A DNA stretch of 64,000 bases from Gari tellinella. Taxonomy: Eukaryota; Mollusca; Bivalvia; Cardiida; Psammobiidae. Made by a program: the position numbers and the translations under genes. Shown here in pieces: positions 53,701 to 63,800 of this stretch; the stretch's first letter is position 1; every line of letters begins with the position of its first letter. A model generated the notes under the pieces. The model ran no database searches and was not told the DNA's origin. It saw nothing but the letters and a program-made list of their open reading frames with translations. The stretch is taken from assembly GCA_922989275.2 (NCBI GenBank), contig OV277858.1, forward strand, positions 104,332,794-104,396,793, in the 5' to 3' direction.

Positions 53701-56700
53701 GTCACGTTTTATTTAGAATCTAAATAAGGGGAGATCCTTTGAAAGCACAGAAAACAAAGCAAATACTGAAAATTGCAGACTCGGTTTAATTGAGTCTTTT
53801 CATGAGCAATACTTAAATATGCAACAGTGCTCACGCCCCCTAGGAAATTTGGAAATATATGTTTGTTCTTACTAAAAATCGCAGATACAAGTAAACAACA
53901 GTTTGGACCCTGATAAGACGCTGCAGTACGCTGTGTCCAACTGTTAGCATATATCAGTGTTGTTTGCCGTGGCCGTGAAAAGGTTCAAATTCCGTATTAG
54001 CTCTGTTCACCAAGCCCATTTGCTCAAAACGTATATGCAAAGTCCTTTACAAAGAGTGCGTTAAATTTGATTTTTTTTAAAGAAACTATTTGAAGGCTCG
54101 GATAGAAAAAAGGGTCGTCCTGGTTTATGAAAACGAACGTATTCTTGTGCCTTAGCTGAGAGTGGTGTTTGAAGACATTCTGTGATTGCAGAGGCATTGG
54201 ATAAATCCCCAGGTTACACATTCAACCTCAGCGACGAGTATACTCGTTTTTTGGAAATAGTGTACCTTTGCAGAATACACGTATCCTACTCAAATAGCAC
54301 AGAGACTGATCAGATGGTCTTTACTGCTTGTATGCTTGTCAGCATAGAGCCTTGGAATTGCCAATTAAAGGTTTCATGTTGCATTAACTAACCGCCTGCT
54401 TGTACAGTCTGATTCAGAACTACCATCTGCATTTGTTTTTTATTTAAACTTTCCTTTCAATATGAATTGTGTCTTAACACACCAAACCACGAGGGTAACC
54501 CAGTGTTGACCCTTATCAGACGTCGCATGTCGCGATATATGCTACGTATAGAACTTGTATGTACAGTGGAGAATACGTTTTTTTCCCGTTTAAACGCAAA
54601 CGAAACGCAAACGCAAAGCGCTAAAATGTAGAAAAGTACAACTTTTGGACAATTCTGATAATTTATATTTATCTTGGTGGCAAACAGTTTGGAGCCTGAT
54701 CAGACGCCGGGTTACCCGGCGTCTGATCTGGCTCCAAACTGTTTGTAATAGAAATAATAGTTTTAGCGTAAACGCGTTTATTGGGAAAGAATAACAGATT
54801 CTCCACTGTATATGTACACAGTTTAATAAAGCCACGATAATAAGACGATTGGTTGACATTAAGATTATTTTTAGGAGTAAACCATATGCTGCAACTGGTG
54901 GATCGACAGAATGTAAGTGCATGACTTATATCAAATAACACCTTATCCCAATACCCAATGGATATGACCTTACATGCCATTATCTTATTCCCCCACTAAA
55001 TAAAATAGTTCCATTATATACAGTCATGAACGTGCACCATATTAAATATGTCCTATACCCTAGCAGATGGTAGCGCTTATAGCATGCTGACAGTTCAGTA
55101 GGATTCTCATTAAGGAGAATTCTCATTTTTTCCGCCTGCTATTAGCCCCTTCTAAAACAATACAGAAAACATACTGTGGAGACTAAAGAGCTAATCCTTC
55201 TTAGGACGACTTACAGGTATAGTTTCAAACGATTCGGTTCGGAATCTAACGCTGTGTAACGCTGCGCCTGATCAAAATCCAAACTATTTGCAAATGTATG
55301 ACCACTGTACATAATCGGGCTGAGGTGGGTCCGTCTAAAGACCTCATACCTTCCAAGCCCACTTCAAACCTCTCGAACCCTACCAAAACAACTTCAAAAA
55401 GACCACCCAATCTACTTTAATTCCTTGATATCTAATAAAAATAACTTATAAATGCTAAATAAAATTAAATACACGAGGTTTTCATTCAAGGGAAGTAGCT
55501 CGTACAAAACTTAAGATAGCTATATACAGTTACTACTAGATATTAACCAATTTTCCCATAGCCTATTTCTAGTTTTGAAGGCTAACATCCACTTGAAGCA
55601 TGTTGAAATTAAGGCGCATTCTGCTTTACTTCCTGCCTGCTTTAAACTATCATCTGCTAGGGTATGGAAAACAAAATTATTGTATGAATTGGAACAAATT
55701 TCTATTGTGACGGAATATATCAAAGGCGAAAAATGGCGTAATCACGGGGTAAAGGGTTAAGTAATTAAAGTAGTTTTATCTGTTTTTAGTGGTTTGTTGA
55801 GGTTTGGAGATGTTTGGGTCTTGAGACGGACCGGAATGAAGCTACTATTGAAGGGTTATTGGAATCTGTTTAGTTATTTATCAAGCTGTAACAATTCACC
55901 TCTTCGTTGCATTTCCTCGATGACTCTGCTGTTTGCAAGCAGTTTGCATCATATTCAGTCGCCATGTTAATGTAACTCAATGGCTGACCACTGTAAACTT
56001 GGCACTCCAAATGAAGAATATACGTTCACTAAATTTGACTAGAATCTATTCATAAGTTAGCAGAAGGTGATTAATGAAAGACAATGAGATAACTTTGGCA
56101 GTAGATGGGTAAATGATAACTGTGGTTTTAGCTTTTAGCCCCCGCCATTTCCGATCACCCGACTAACGATCAACAGCAGATTTGTCGGAGAGTATGTGAT
56201 GATGCATGTGCTTGCCAGAGAGCGAAATCTACTATATATGCGTCGCCTTCACCAACAGAAGCAATGGAAACAGTGAGTTCATACATTAATTGTATGCCTT
56301 CCTGTGGTATCCAGTCGCGTGTACCAGTACAGTAGGATACAATAGTCAGTACATTACTTTTTCTATTTTTCCGTCGCAGACAGTACCTTTCTCCAGAAGC
56401 TACAAAGACCTTGATCAATTCTCTGGTCACTTCAAAAATTGACTACTGCAACTCACTGCTGTATGGGATTCCCCAAAACTCAATATGCAAACTACAGCGT
56501 GTGCAAAATACAGCAGCCCGCATCATTACCAGGACCCATCGGTACAATCACATCACTCCAGTCTTGAAGGATCTTCACTGGCTTCCAGTTCAACACAGAA
56601 TTGAATTCAAAATTCTGACACTCACATACAAAGCCATGTGCAATGATTCTCCAAGGTACATTGTCAATATGCTTGACGTGTATAAACCTCGAAGAGAGCT

Positions 56701-59700
56701 GCGGTCTGCAACTAAATCAGTATCGCTGGTTGTACCGAGGAGTCGTTTGGTGAGGTTTGGAGATAGAAGTTTCATGCATGCAGCCCCAAAGCTCTGGAAC
56801 AGTCTACCATCAGACATTAGAGATGCAAGCTCAGTTGCAGTTTTCAAAAAGCATCTGAAAACACATTACTTTAATATTTGTTATTAGAACACTGCTACCT
56901 ATGCGATATGTTCTTGCTGTAGATGTTGTGGGTCCAAATGGGAGTTTCTGGAGTATTATCTGGTTTTCGGTCTCTTATAGAAATTTTAGTTATTGTCGCA
57001 TGCTATTTTTCCTAGTTATGTTACATTGGGCGGCCGGCATTGGGCGTTCTGCTATTATTTCTATCAGTCGGCATAAAGAAGCCATTTGCTTCGTTGCTCT
57101 CGATTGTTGAGGTAGTGCAATCGCCGTTTTGGGGGCTGTCTTCTGTATGTTTAGTGGCCTTCGTTGGGCGCTCTACTGTTATTTCTATCAGTCCGCATAA
57201 AGAAGCCATTTGCTTCGTTGCTCTTGATTGATGGGGTAACGTGATCGCCATTTTGGGGGCTGTCTTTTGTACGTTTATTATGTTTATTTTATATCTAATT
57301 GTAGTTATTTGTCTTTTCCGGGCGGCCTGCATTGGGGCGCTCTACTATTGTTTCTATCAGTCGACAATCAGAAGCCGGTTGCTTCATTGCTGATTGATGG
57401 GAGTAATGTGATCGCCATTTTGGGGGCTGTCTTTTATATGTTTTATTCATGTTTATTTTAGATCATATTGTAGTTATTTTGTCTTTTCTTGTTTATAGGT
57501 ACATTGGTGTAACTTCATGTGAAGCGCTTTTGAACGCACTACCCCTGTGTGAAAAGAGCGCTATATAAATCTGGTATAATAATAATAATAATAATATATA
57601 TCTAAATCTAAATATATTCTAAAATATTTTAACCAATCAGAAATTATCAGAAATCTAAGTCAATGCTCATTTGCATGAAACACTATACGGTGAAGCGCCT
57701 ATGCTGGTGCATTGGTTTCCCACACACAAACTTAGATTGAAAACCTTGCAAAGTACTGAGATACATTCTGAAGCATGATAAATATCCCTTGGATCATCAT
57801 TAAATTTAGATTTCGGAAATTTTGTTTATAAATGGAAAAAGTTCAAACGGTTGATATAGACGTGTTTACACAATGAATATTGTACCCTAAACAACTTAAC
57901 CTGCGAAGAATATTTTGTAAAGTTGTTTCTGTTTGTATTTTACTTCGAACTCATTTTCGACAGTCATGACGTCATGTATACGTACGTGTACAAGTTCCGC
58001 ATTATTCTTTGAGGCATAAAATAATTTTGCTCGTTTCAAATGTTTCTGGATAGTAAATGATTTAACAAGTTTTAATTGTTGTTTTGGGCATATCAAAGGC
58101 ATATATAAAACACACCACCAGTTGGCGGTGCGCTACAGGACGTTGTATTCAGCTCTTGGCGTTCTAGGCGGAAAGAGTCGACCAGACCCGTGCCAAGGCG
58201 CTCGTCAGATCGGCTGGGTTTTCCAAAACACTGTAATAATAGCTAAAACATTATATTTACTTTACAATTCCAGAGTAGAAATGGCAGAAACAAGGGAACT
58301 GACTTCACTTACTATATGTATTCTTGGCGTAGGAGAAGTGGGCAAAGAAGGTGTGTAAATACATGTACATGTAGTTATATGTAGCTACTGCTACTATCTC
58401 AACTGCTACTAGAGTAACTGGTATTACTACTTCTGCTACCACTACATCTTCTACTGCTTCTTCTATTACTACTACACTAATAACACTGCTGCTAATGATA
58501 AAAAATAAATAAATTTACTACTGCTACTTCAGCTGCTACTTCTACTACCTTCACGTCTACTTTATTTACGACTATTACTTCTGCTGCTAATGATATTAAT
58601 AATCATTATCTTACTACTACTACTACTTCTACTACAAATACTACATTACTCTTACTCCTACTACTATATTCACTTACATCCTTGCTGTAGCACTGTGTCT
58701 AGTAACCTAGGAATCAAATCATTTTCACAAAATAAGTGCCTTCAGAGTAGTCCCTTTTTATGCAAATCACATCATTGAGCTGCGAGTTTTCATGACTTGA
58801 AATTCAGTTTCTTTGAATGTCGCATGAAATTTACGTTTTTTCAGTAACGAGTGTTTCTCTGTAGTTACTGTAACTATTTTTCACTGATCTTCAAAACATG
58901 AGAGTTGGCATTCGCATGCGGTGATATTGTTTGAACATTCTCATCTTCCATACTATCGTGAGAATCACGCTGACTTTCTGGGCTACGTGGCACAGTGCTA
59001 CAGCAAGGATATAAGTGAACCTCTAACTAAAGGAAAAAAATCATGAAATGTATCTTATTAGATAAATAAGAATCGGACAATGATTTGTTTTTGTGTTTTT
59101 TTTCGTTCCATGGTTCTCTTCACTTTTTTGTTGAGTATATATTGATTTGTATTTAGTGGCAAGAAGATGTAAGCAGCTTGGTATGCATGTCCATGGAGTA
59201 AAACGAACCCCTCCCACTGCTGATAGCAGATATGATGATGTAGATGTCTACAGGTGATTTGATTATTATTGTCCTCCTGTTTGTAGTAGGAACGTAACGG
59301 GTCCGTCTAAAGACCCCAAACATCTCCAAACCCAACTCAACCTCCCCAAACCACTCTTAGAAACAAGGGTTCCAGATGGTAGCCTAAACAGCTTAAAGCA
59401 GATTGAAAGTAAAGCAGAATGTGCCTTAAGGCGCATTCTGCTTTACTTTCAACCTGCTTTAGGTGGATACCTGTCTTCAAAACCAGAAAGAGGCTATTGG
59501 GAAATGGGTTAATATTTAGTAGTAACTGTATTTGGCTATCTTAAGTTTTGTACGAGTTGCTCCCCTTGAAATGAAAAACATCGTAGATTTAATTTTAATT
59601 GAACTTCTTTCATTATTTTAGCTTAAACTCGCCATTTATAAACTCTATGTTATTATATATTATGGAATTTTAAGGGTGTATCAATGTCATGACTTTAAGA

Positions 59701-61855
59701 AATTTTCAAAATATACAGAAACACTTTATGATGGTTTTGTATTGAAGAGCTATTTAAGATGAATGAAAAAATAGAAAAAGTGTACATTTTGGTGAACAAC
59801 AGTTGGCTCCATGGCCATGTAAAATTTACCCCACCCACTTCCTCTTATTTTGTCCTTTTCAAACAGCCCGCTTCAATAAAATCCATTTTAAATGAAAACA
59901 AATATGATAATTTGGTTTTGTGTTATTTATTTCCTGTCTATGGTAGTATTTCTTCATACAAAAACTAATTTAAGAAAAAAAAGGCACCAAATGTGAAATT
60001 TATAAAGCTCTAAATATCATCGATATGGTACTTTTTTGTAAATTTTGTAAGGGGAGATAACTCTTTTTACTTTAATAACTCAAAATTTTCAACACTGACC
60101 TTTCAATTTCTTTTCATATTTTGAACTGCCTTAGCATTGGCTTTCATTTGGTAGAATATAAGAAAAAGTTTAATACTAGAACTATTTCATTTTCAAACTT
60201 TTTTACTTTTTTTCATAAAATAAAAAATCTAATAAAATCATGCCCTATAAAAAGCATATTTGTGATATTCGAGGATCCATATTGTTCAAACCTAGTGCCT
60301 GCTTTGTCTAAATTTGGTTTCTTTATGTGAAAATACCACCATAGACATGAACTAAATAATGAAAACCCAAATTACCATGTTTGTTTTGTTTTGAATTAGA
60401 TTTTACTGAAGCTTGTACTCTGAATGAGTAAAATTTGAGAGAAAAAAGTCCAAATTTGACATACCTTTTTCAAATCGTTGTAGCTCAAAACAAATGACAC
60501 CACCATATATTTTTTTTCCATTTTTTCATTCATCATAAATAGCTCTTCCAAAATAACAATGATAGAAAAAAAGTTTAATACTTTGAAATAATCGCTTATG
60601 ACATTGAGACACCCTTAAGTAGTTTGGTTTGTTTTTTAAGTGATTTGAAGAGGTTTGGAGTGGTTTGGGGAGGTTCGGGGTCTTTTGACGGACTCTTTGA
60701 TAATTAATGTCCTCTTGCTGCAGTAGGGATGTATATAATCGAAACCCACGATGTAATAAAATGTAGGAAATACCAGTTTATGAAAGTGTAGATGAAGTTT
60801 TACAAGCTGAATATTTACCCTTTACTCCATAGTCTGTTTAAGGCATGTTGAAAGTAAAACAGAATGTGCCTGTTTTAAGTAATCATATGCTAGGGTATAG
60901 AAACAAAATCTTACGGTGCATTTTCATGAATGACTGTATCAATTGGACTGTTTTCTTCAGTGAATGAGTAAATTAAACTCCGTAAAAAAGCGTATCAATG
61001 GAGTAATTTGTTAACTCATTCACTTCTGAAACTTTTAATGGACAAGATCTGGTTTCCAAAAAAGTCTACATCATTTTAGACTACCGGTATTTAGAGTTGA
61101 TTTTAGCACGAACAATATCTTGCAAAATAACAGACAGTGTAGACCCTGATCAGAGGACTCCTGCAGGATATACACTGTTTGCATAGGAAGTTGATTATCT
61201 CTGCTGCATGGTGTTTTTTTGTTTCAGAACATTTGAAGACAGTCACCAGTCACTATGTGAGTGTGATTATATCTGCTGTTCGCTACCTAGCACCAAAGAA
61301 ACGAAAGATTTCTTGTCAGGGGACATTCTCAAAACATGCAAACAGAAGGTGAATATCTCTCATATCCCGTAACACATTGAACACAAGTGACGAGTATACT
61401 TTACATATAAAGAGTATACTTGGCCTATGCAAACAATGAAAACACATATCGGATGGCTCCTTCAGAGCCCTCTGATCAGAGGCTGTACTGTTTGTCAGGA
61501 TGGTGTACTTGTCAAAATAAAATAAAATACTCAAATAAAAGCAAATGTGTGGCATTATTTGGCTTCTGACATTAAAAAAATATGATCAGTCCAAACAAGT
61601 CTCAAGAATCGTCACCGAATCTTATTTTTTTAGATATTTTCCATCGGTTTTCTATAGCGTTAGCAAACGATATAGTTGTTGTTGTTGCTTCTCTACACGG
61701 GCTCATACATTAACCCGGGCCGAATATGTACTAATTCGCTACCATATAGATAGAGAGCGCCAGAAGCCGCGTTGGTAAAGGCGTTTCCCTTTTTTCATGT
61801 TTGTCTCCGCATGGAGGGTCACGGGTTCGAATCCCACCAGAGCTTCTTCTTTTTT

Positions 61856-61891
<36 letters not shown>

Positions 61892-62915
61892 GAGTGCATT
61901 TTTTAACAGAATTTATTATCCTAAACTAAATATTACCCATTTATATTTATAAGCATTTGACATATATTTACAAATTACTATTTTTAATGCTAAATCCGGT
62001 TATGAGCCTCTTTAAAGCAGGCTGAAAGTAAAGCAGAAATCGTTTTTGTATGGTTATATATTTCTGACACCACTGAGCTTTTCTAAACCGATATCAGTCA
62101 ATATCTTACAGGTGGAAACTGTTCATGTAATCCTGAAAGTTATCGTATCGCGTCAAATGACCTGTTAGTGCCATATACATATACTGCCACCACATAATAC
62201 TTACTTAACTGAAACTTTTCTTGAAAACTTTCTTGTTAACTTATAGACTAATTCCGTCTATATCCCTGAAAGCTCTGAACTGATCGTCTGAAAGCACATA
62301 GTTGAAGTTGAAATCTCAAAAATATATATCACGGTCTTCCAGAAAATTCAGTGATACTCGGTGACATTCATCTCATTGTATATTAGTAGGACGCAGTAAT
62401 CCGAATACATTTTTCTATTTTTAAAAATCTTTACTAGTTCATCGTCTGCGTTGTTTCTTCGTTTAAAGCTATTTAAGTACCTAGATAACGTTTATAGGTG
62501 GTTGAAGTTTAAATCACTTTCATACTAATTTGTGTTAAGATACTTATCTGGATAGTCGTCCACATTCCTCATTTTAGATCGTTAGTGATAATACTTAGCA
62601 GTATTATTGTCAAGTACATGTATTTTGGTGCAGATAGTATTATTGGTAATTAGTCAGAGAGCAAACTTTGATTTAAATAACTACAAATAATAATGATGAA
62701 CATAAAGCAATTGAAATTACGAAATAATTGTAATTACATGTACTAGATACTATTGCAGTATGTTTGCGTTTTATATGCATTTTAACGGGAAATAATAACG
62801 TGTTCTCTACTATTAACGCTGAACTTAAATTTAGATTTTATTCACAGAAGCCCATCTTAATAAGCGTTGGTCGTGGTGACGTCATTGATGAAACAAGCAT
62901 AGTTACTGCTATAAG
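50573..62915 (+). CDS. D-isomer-specific 2-hydroxyacid dehydrogenase (glyoxylate/hydroxypyruvate reductase-like), 3' end outside the window
   Basis: Eight exons with matching phases: 50573-50705, 53381-53518, 54875-54912, 56139-56272, 58274-58350, 59157-59253, 61228-61348, 62848-62915. They give about 268 residues. The N-terminal catalytic half reads MTAECSSGLPAVYVASFYLP, RLRWLQAKEAGVNHMLQLVD and PPPFPITRLTINSRFVGEYV (the usual R-x-G...EYV block). Then comes the NAD-binding Rossmann fold with GVGEVG (LTICILGVGEVGKEVARRC), CDYIICCSLPSTKETKDFL and LISVGRGDVIDE, which holds the catalytic Arg. The family is about 320-330 residues, so the last 55-60 with the catalytic Glu and His must lie downstream. 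Expected reaction: NAD(P)H-dependent reduction of glyoxylate or hydroxypyruvate or a related 2-oxoacid; the substrate cannot be fixed from sequence. Confidence 0.88.
50788..50912. repeat. 128-bp dispersed repeat (GGGGAGATCCTTTGAAAGC)
   Basis: Nearly identical to 53716-53843, same orientation, ending CAGTGCTCACGCCCCCTAG. Both copies are in introns 1 and 2 of the dehydrogenase. Pol III boxes are not evident. Confidence 0.8.
51010..51165. mobile_element. Family D element
   Basis: Core palindrome 51028-51115 (AAGCTCCAGTAGGAGCTTTC) and a GTAATAGAGAGGTTTAATGT right end. Confidence 0.75.
52190..52570. repeat. Dispersed element with GTGTGGTT minisatellite, copy 2
   Basis: Shares the head (ATCCTATTAAACTGTCA..ATG, CTAATTTGAAATAA) and the ACCTGTGTGGTTGAACTTTA units with 39310-39695. 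Confidence 0.75.
52858..52945 (-). repeat. tRNA-derived SINE fragment
   Basis: Minus strand: GGGCGTGGTCTAGTGATATC (A box) and AGGGTTCGATCACCC (B box), only about 15 nt apart, so internally deleted. The downstream part contains GTCACTGGGTGTTACA. Confidence 0.6.
53381..53518 (+). CDS. Dehydrogenase exon 2
   Basis: Phase 1 in and out: EKGGISADDLKVLQCEAEIL, FCDSTLLTGQRMSDYKRLRW, LQAKEAG. Acceptor TCTTTTAG, donor CAG|GTATTT. Confidence 0.87.
53716..53843. repeat. 128-bp dispersed repeat, copy 2
   Basis: A near-identical partner of 50788-50912, about 2.9 kb away in the next intron. Confidence 0.8.
54563..54809. mobile_element. Family F element, intact
   Basis: TA-flanked ACAGTGGAGAATACGTTTTT ... 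GAATAACAGATTCTCCACTGT; core GCCGGGTTACCCGGC. Confidence 0.85.
54875..54912 (+). CDS. Dehydrogenase exon 3 (38-nt micro-exon)
   Basis: Acceptor TTTTTAG, donor AAT|GTAAGT. Two nt plus 12 codons give (G)VNHMLQLVDRQN, which joins exon 2's AKEAG in phase and fits the family's WAGVNH-type position. It lies 65 bp after the family F element. Confidence 0.82.
55328..55838. mobile_element. GTCCGTCTAAAGACC-ended element
   Basis: GGGTCCGTCTAAAGACCTC ... GGGTCTTGAGACGGACC, with a decayed family B core at 55592-55650. Same family as 31756-32193. Confidence 0.75.
56139..56272 (+). CDS. Dehydrogenase exon 4
   Basis: Phase 0 in, phase 2 out: PPPFPITRLTINSRFVGEYV, MMHVLARERNLLYMRRLHQQ, KQWK. Acceptor GCTTTTAG, donor CA|GTGAGT. 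It closes the first catalytic half; the EYV-x5-LARER pattern is typical of the family. Confidence 0.87.
56379..57600 (+). mobile_element. 5'-truncated L2/CR1-like LINE
   Basis: An RT C-terminal region open to 56887: YLSPEATKTLINSLVTSKID, YCNSLLYGIP, LQRVQNTAARIITR and LKDLHWLPVQHRIEFK, ending FKKHLKTHYF. The 3' UTR contains three to four tandem units of about 140-150 bp (57030-57440, GAAGCCATTTGCTTCGTTGC), and the tail reads GCGCTATATAAATCTGG then (AAT)n. It was inserted about 100 bp downstream of dehydrogenase exon 4. Confidence 0.88.
58274..58350 (+). CDS. Dehydrogenase exon 5: NAD-binding glycine motif
   Basis: Phase 2 in, phase 1 out. VEMAETRELTSLTICILGVG and EVGKE(V): the GxGxxG dinucleotide motif. 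Confidence 0.87.
58375..58680. repeat. Impure CTA/CTT trinucleotide tract
   Basis: About 300 bp dominated by (ACT/TCT/GCT)n triplets such as CTACTACTACTTCTACTAC in intron 5 of the dehydrogenase, directly after the donor region. Confidence 0.85.
59157..59253 (+). CDS. Dehydrogenase exon 6
   Basis: Phase 1 in, phase 2 out: ARRCKQLGMHVHGVKRTPPT then ADSRYDDVDVY. The basic residues after strand B of the Rossmann fold (VKRTPP) suggest NADP(H) preference (inference). Confidence 0.86.
59298..60692. mobile_element. GTCCGTCTAAAGACC-ended element split by a TTAA insertion
   Basis: The left half (59298-59673) has a perfect family B palindrome (59390-59462). The right half (60615-60692) resumes GTAGTTTGGTTTGTTTTTTA and ends GGGTCTTTTGACGGACTC. 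The uninterrupted relative is 31756-32193. Confidence 0.8.
59674..60614. mobile_element. 941-bp TTAA-flanked element (piggyBac-like, non-autonomous)
   Basis: TIRs GGGTGTATCAATGTCATGA and TTATGACATTGAGACACCC are flanked by TTAA on both sides (59670-59673, 60615-60618). Subterminal inverted segments include GAAGAGCTATTTAAGATGAATG / CATTCATCATAAATAGCTCTTC. No transposase is encoded. Confidence 0.82.
61130..61186. repeat. Family E palindrome, right arm shortened
   Basis: ACAGTGTAGACCCTGATCAG, GACTCCTGCAGGA, then ATATACACTGTTTGC. Confidence 0.65.
61228..61348 (+). CDS. Dehydrogenase exon 7
   Basis: Phase 2 in, phase 0 out: TFEDSHQSLCECDYIICCSL then PSTKETKDFLSGDILKTCKQ. The LPSTxET..FL block is highly characteristic of 2-hydroxyacid dehydrogenases. 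Confidence 0.9.
61428..61496. repeat. Family E palindrome
   Basis: Left arm GCAAACAATGAAAACACATA, core GGATGGCTCCTTCAGAGCCCTCTGAT, right arm CTGTACTGTTTGTC. Confidence 0.6.
61497..62015. mobile_element. Second copy of the TIR element with internal Pol III boxes
   Basis: It follows 18409-18925 closely (GGATGGTGTACTTGTCAAAA, GTTGTTGTTGTTGCTTCTCTA) and keeps a perfect B box (ACGGGTTCGAATCCC). The left TIR is lost. The right end, CCGGTTATGAGCCTC, joins TTTAAAGCAGGCTGAAAG of a family B arm. A poly-G run of about 33 (61857-61890) follows the B box. Confidence 0.7.
62090..62790. other. Intronic stretch without recognisable features
   Basis: Dehydrogenase intron 7. I see no exon. Near 62760-62815, GTTTGCGTTTTATATGCATT and CGGGAAATAATAACG are a remnant of a family F right end. 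Confidence 0.45.
62848..62915 (+). CDS. Dehydrogenase exon 8: catalytic-Arg block
   Basis: KPILISVGRGDVIDETSIVT then AI(R), phase 0 in, phase 2 out. SVGRGD holds the substrate-binding Arg. The acceptor is CAGAAG, a tandem NAGNAG site that could add or drop one Lys. Confidence 0.88.
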
Positions 62916-63130
62916 GTGAGTTTCTTGTAGCTACAGTAGAAATAGTATGAGGAAACACGCATAGTTACAGTAATTGTTATACGATGGGTACCCAGTATTA
63001 CAGGGACGATGTAATGATGAAACAAGCATAGTTACTGTTATTTACAGATACATGTTCATTTGTATACGGTGAGTACCCAGTAGGTACGGGGGAAATGCTA
63101 TGATGAAACAAGCATACTTACTGTTATTAA
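62916..63130. repeat. Intronic copies of the end of exon 8
   Basis: ATGATGAAACAAGCATAGTTACTG (exon) recurs around 62945-62975 (diverged), 63015-63042 and 63098-63126, with GGTGAGTACCCAGTA spacers that resemble the donor. Confidence 0.8.
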
Positions 63131-63328
63131 CCCCTTCACTGCCGTGACGTCATCAATTTTAAACAATTGTAGTCTGCTTTTATTTCTCAAATTTAATTTT
63201 TAGGTATTTTGATTTAAGAAATATTGAAATGAGTGTCAAACAGTTTGGATCCTGACGCGGCGTCTGATCAGGATCCAAACTGTTTGCAAACAACCATCGC
63301 ACTCGGGGTAAGGCATTGAAGGGGTTAA
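63127..63328. mobile_element. TTAA element (CCCCTTCACTGCC ends), family A core
   Basis: TTAACCCCTTCACTGCCGTG ... GGCATTGAAGGGGTTAA. The core is the compact zero-spacer palindrome GACGCGGCGTC. Its sister is at 16506-16721. Confidence 0.85.
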
Positions 63329-63359
63329 GTGAGGAAGTACAGCATAGTTTGTATGATTT

Positions 63360-63800
63360 AACAAGCATCACTCAATCTTCTTCGCCCGCGTGTGGGCATA
63401 TGGCCTTCACTACATCTATCCAACTGCTTCTGTCCTGTGCATTGTCTTTCTCTTCACCCCATGACAATTGGATGGACCGCCGTTTAGTATCAAAACGTTC
63501 GTCTCCAAGTTATTAATGACCTTCCTCTTCTGTGGCGACCTTGTGGATTCTATTTTAGAGCCTGTCTGATAGTGTTTGTTAGTTTTCTTCGTAGAATGTG
63601 GCGAATCCACCGCCATTCCCCTCGTTGATTCTTTGGCTGACTGGGTACTGTCTTGCTTTTTTCCACAGTTCCTAGTTTTGACATTTGTCCGGAGCCCACT
63701 TGTTTTAGCAATGTTGTTGAGAGATTGTGTCTGTTCCTGACTATGGGTAAATGTGTGGACCAGAAATCTTGTGCGTCTGTAAAATCCAGTGACCCGTTTC
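63360..63800 (-). pseudogene. Possible retroelement-derived ORF fragment
   Basis: The minus strand is open for about 128 codons and contains NNLETNVLILNGGPSNCHGV and KRKTMHRTEAVG. The word order (WS-HG-KRK-HR) resembles the C-terminal end of some endonuclease-RT proteins as I remember them, but I cannot place it firmly. It may be chance. Confidence 0.25.

Larger units (their letters stand above)
53870..55290. repeat. Segment collinear with 39985-41150
   Basis: The same order of anchors as the upstream segment. Here it also contains a family F element (54563-54809) and dehydrogenase exon 3. Confidence 0.65.
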
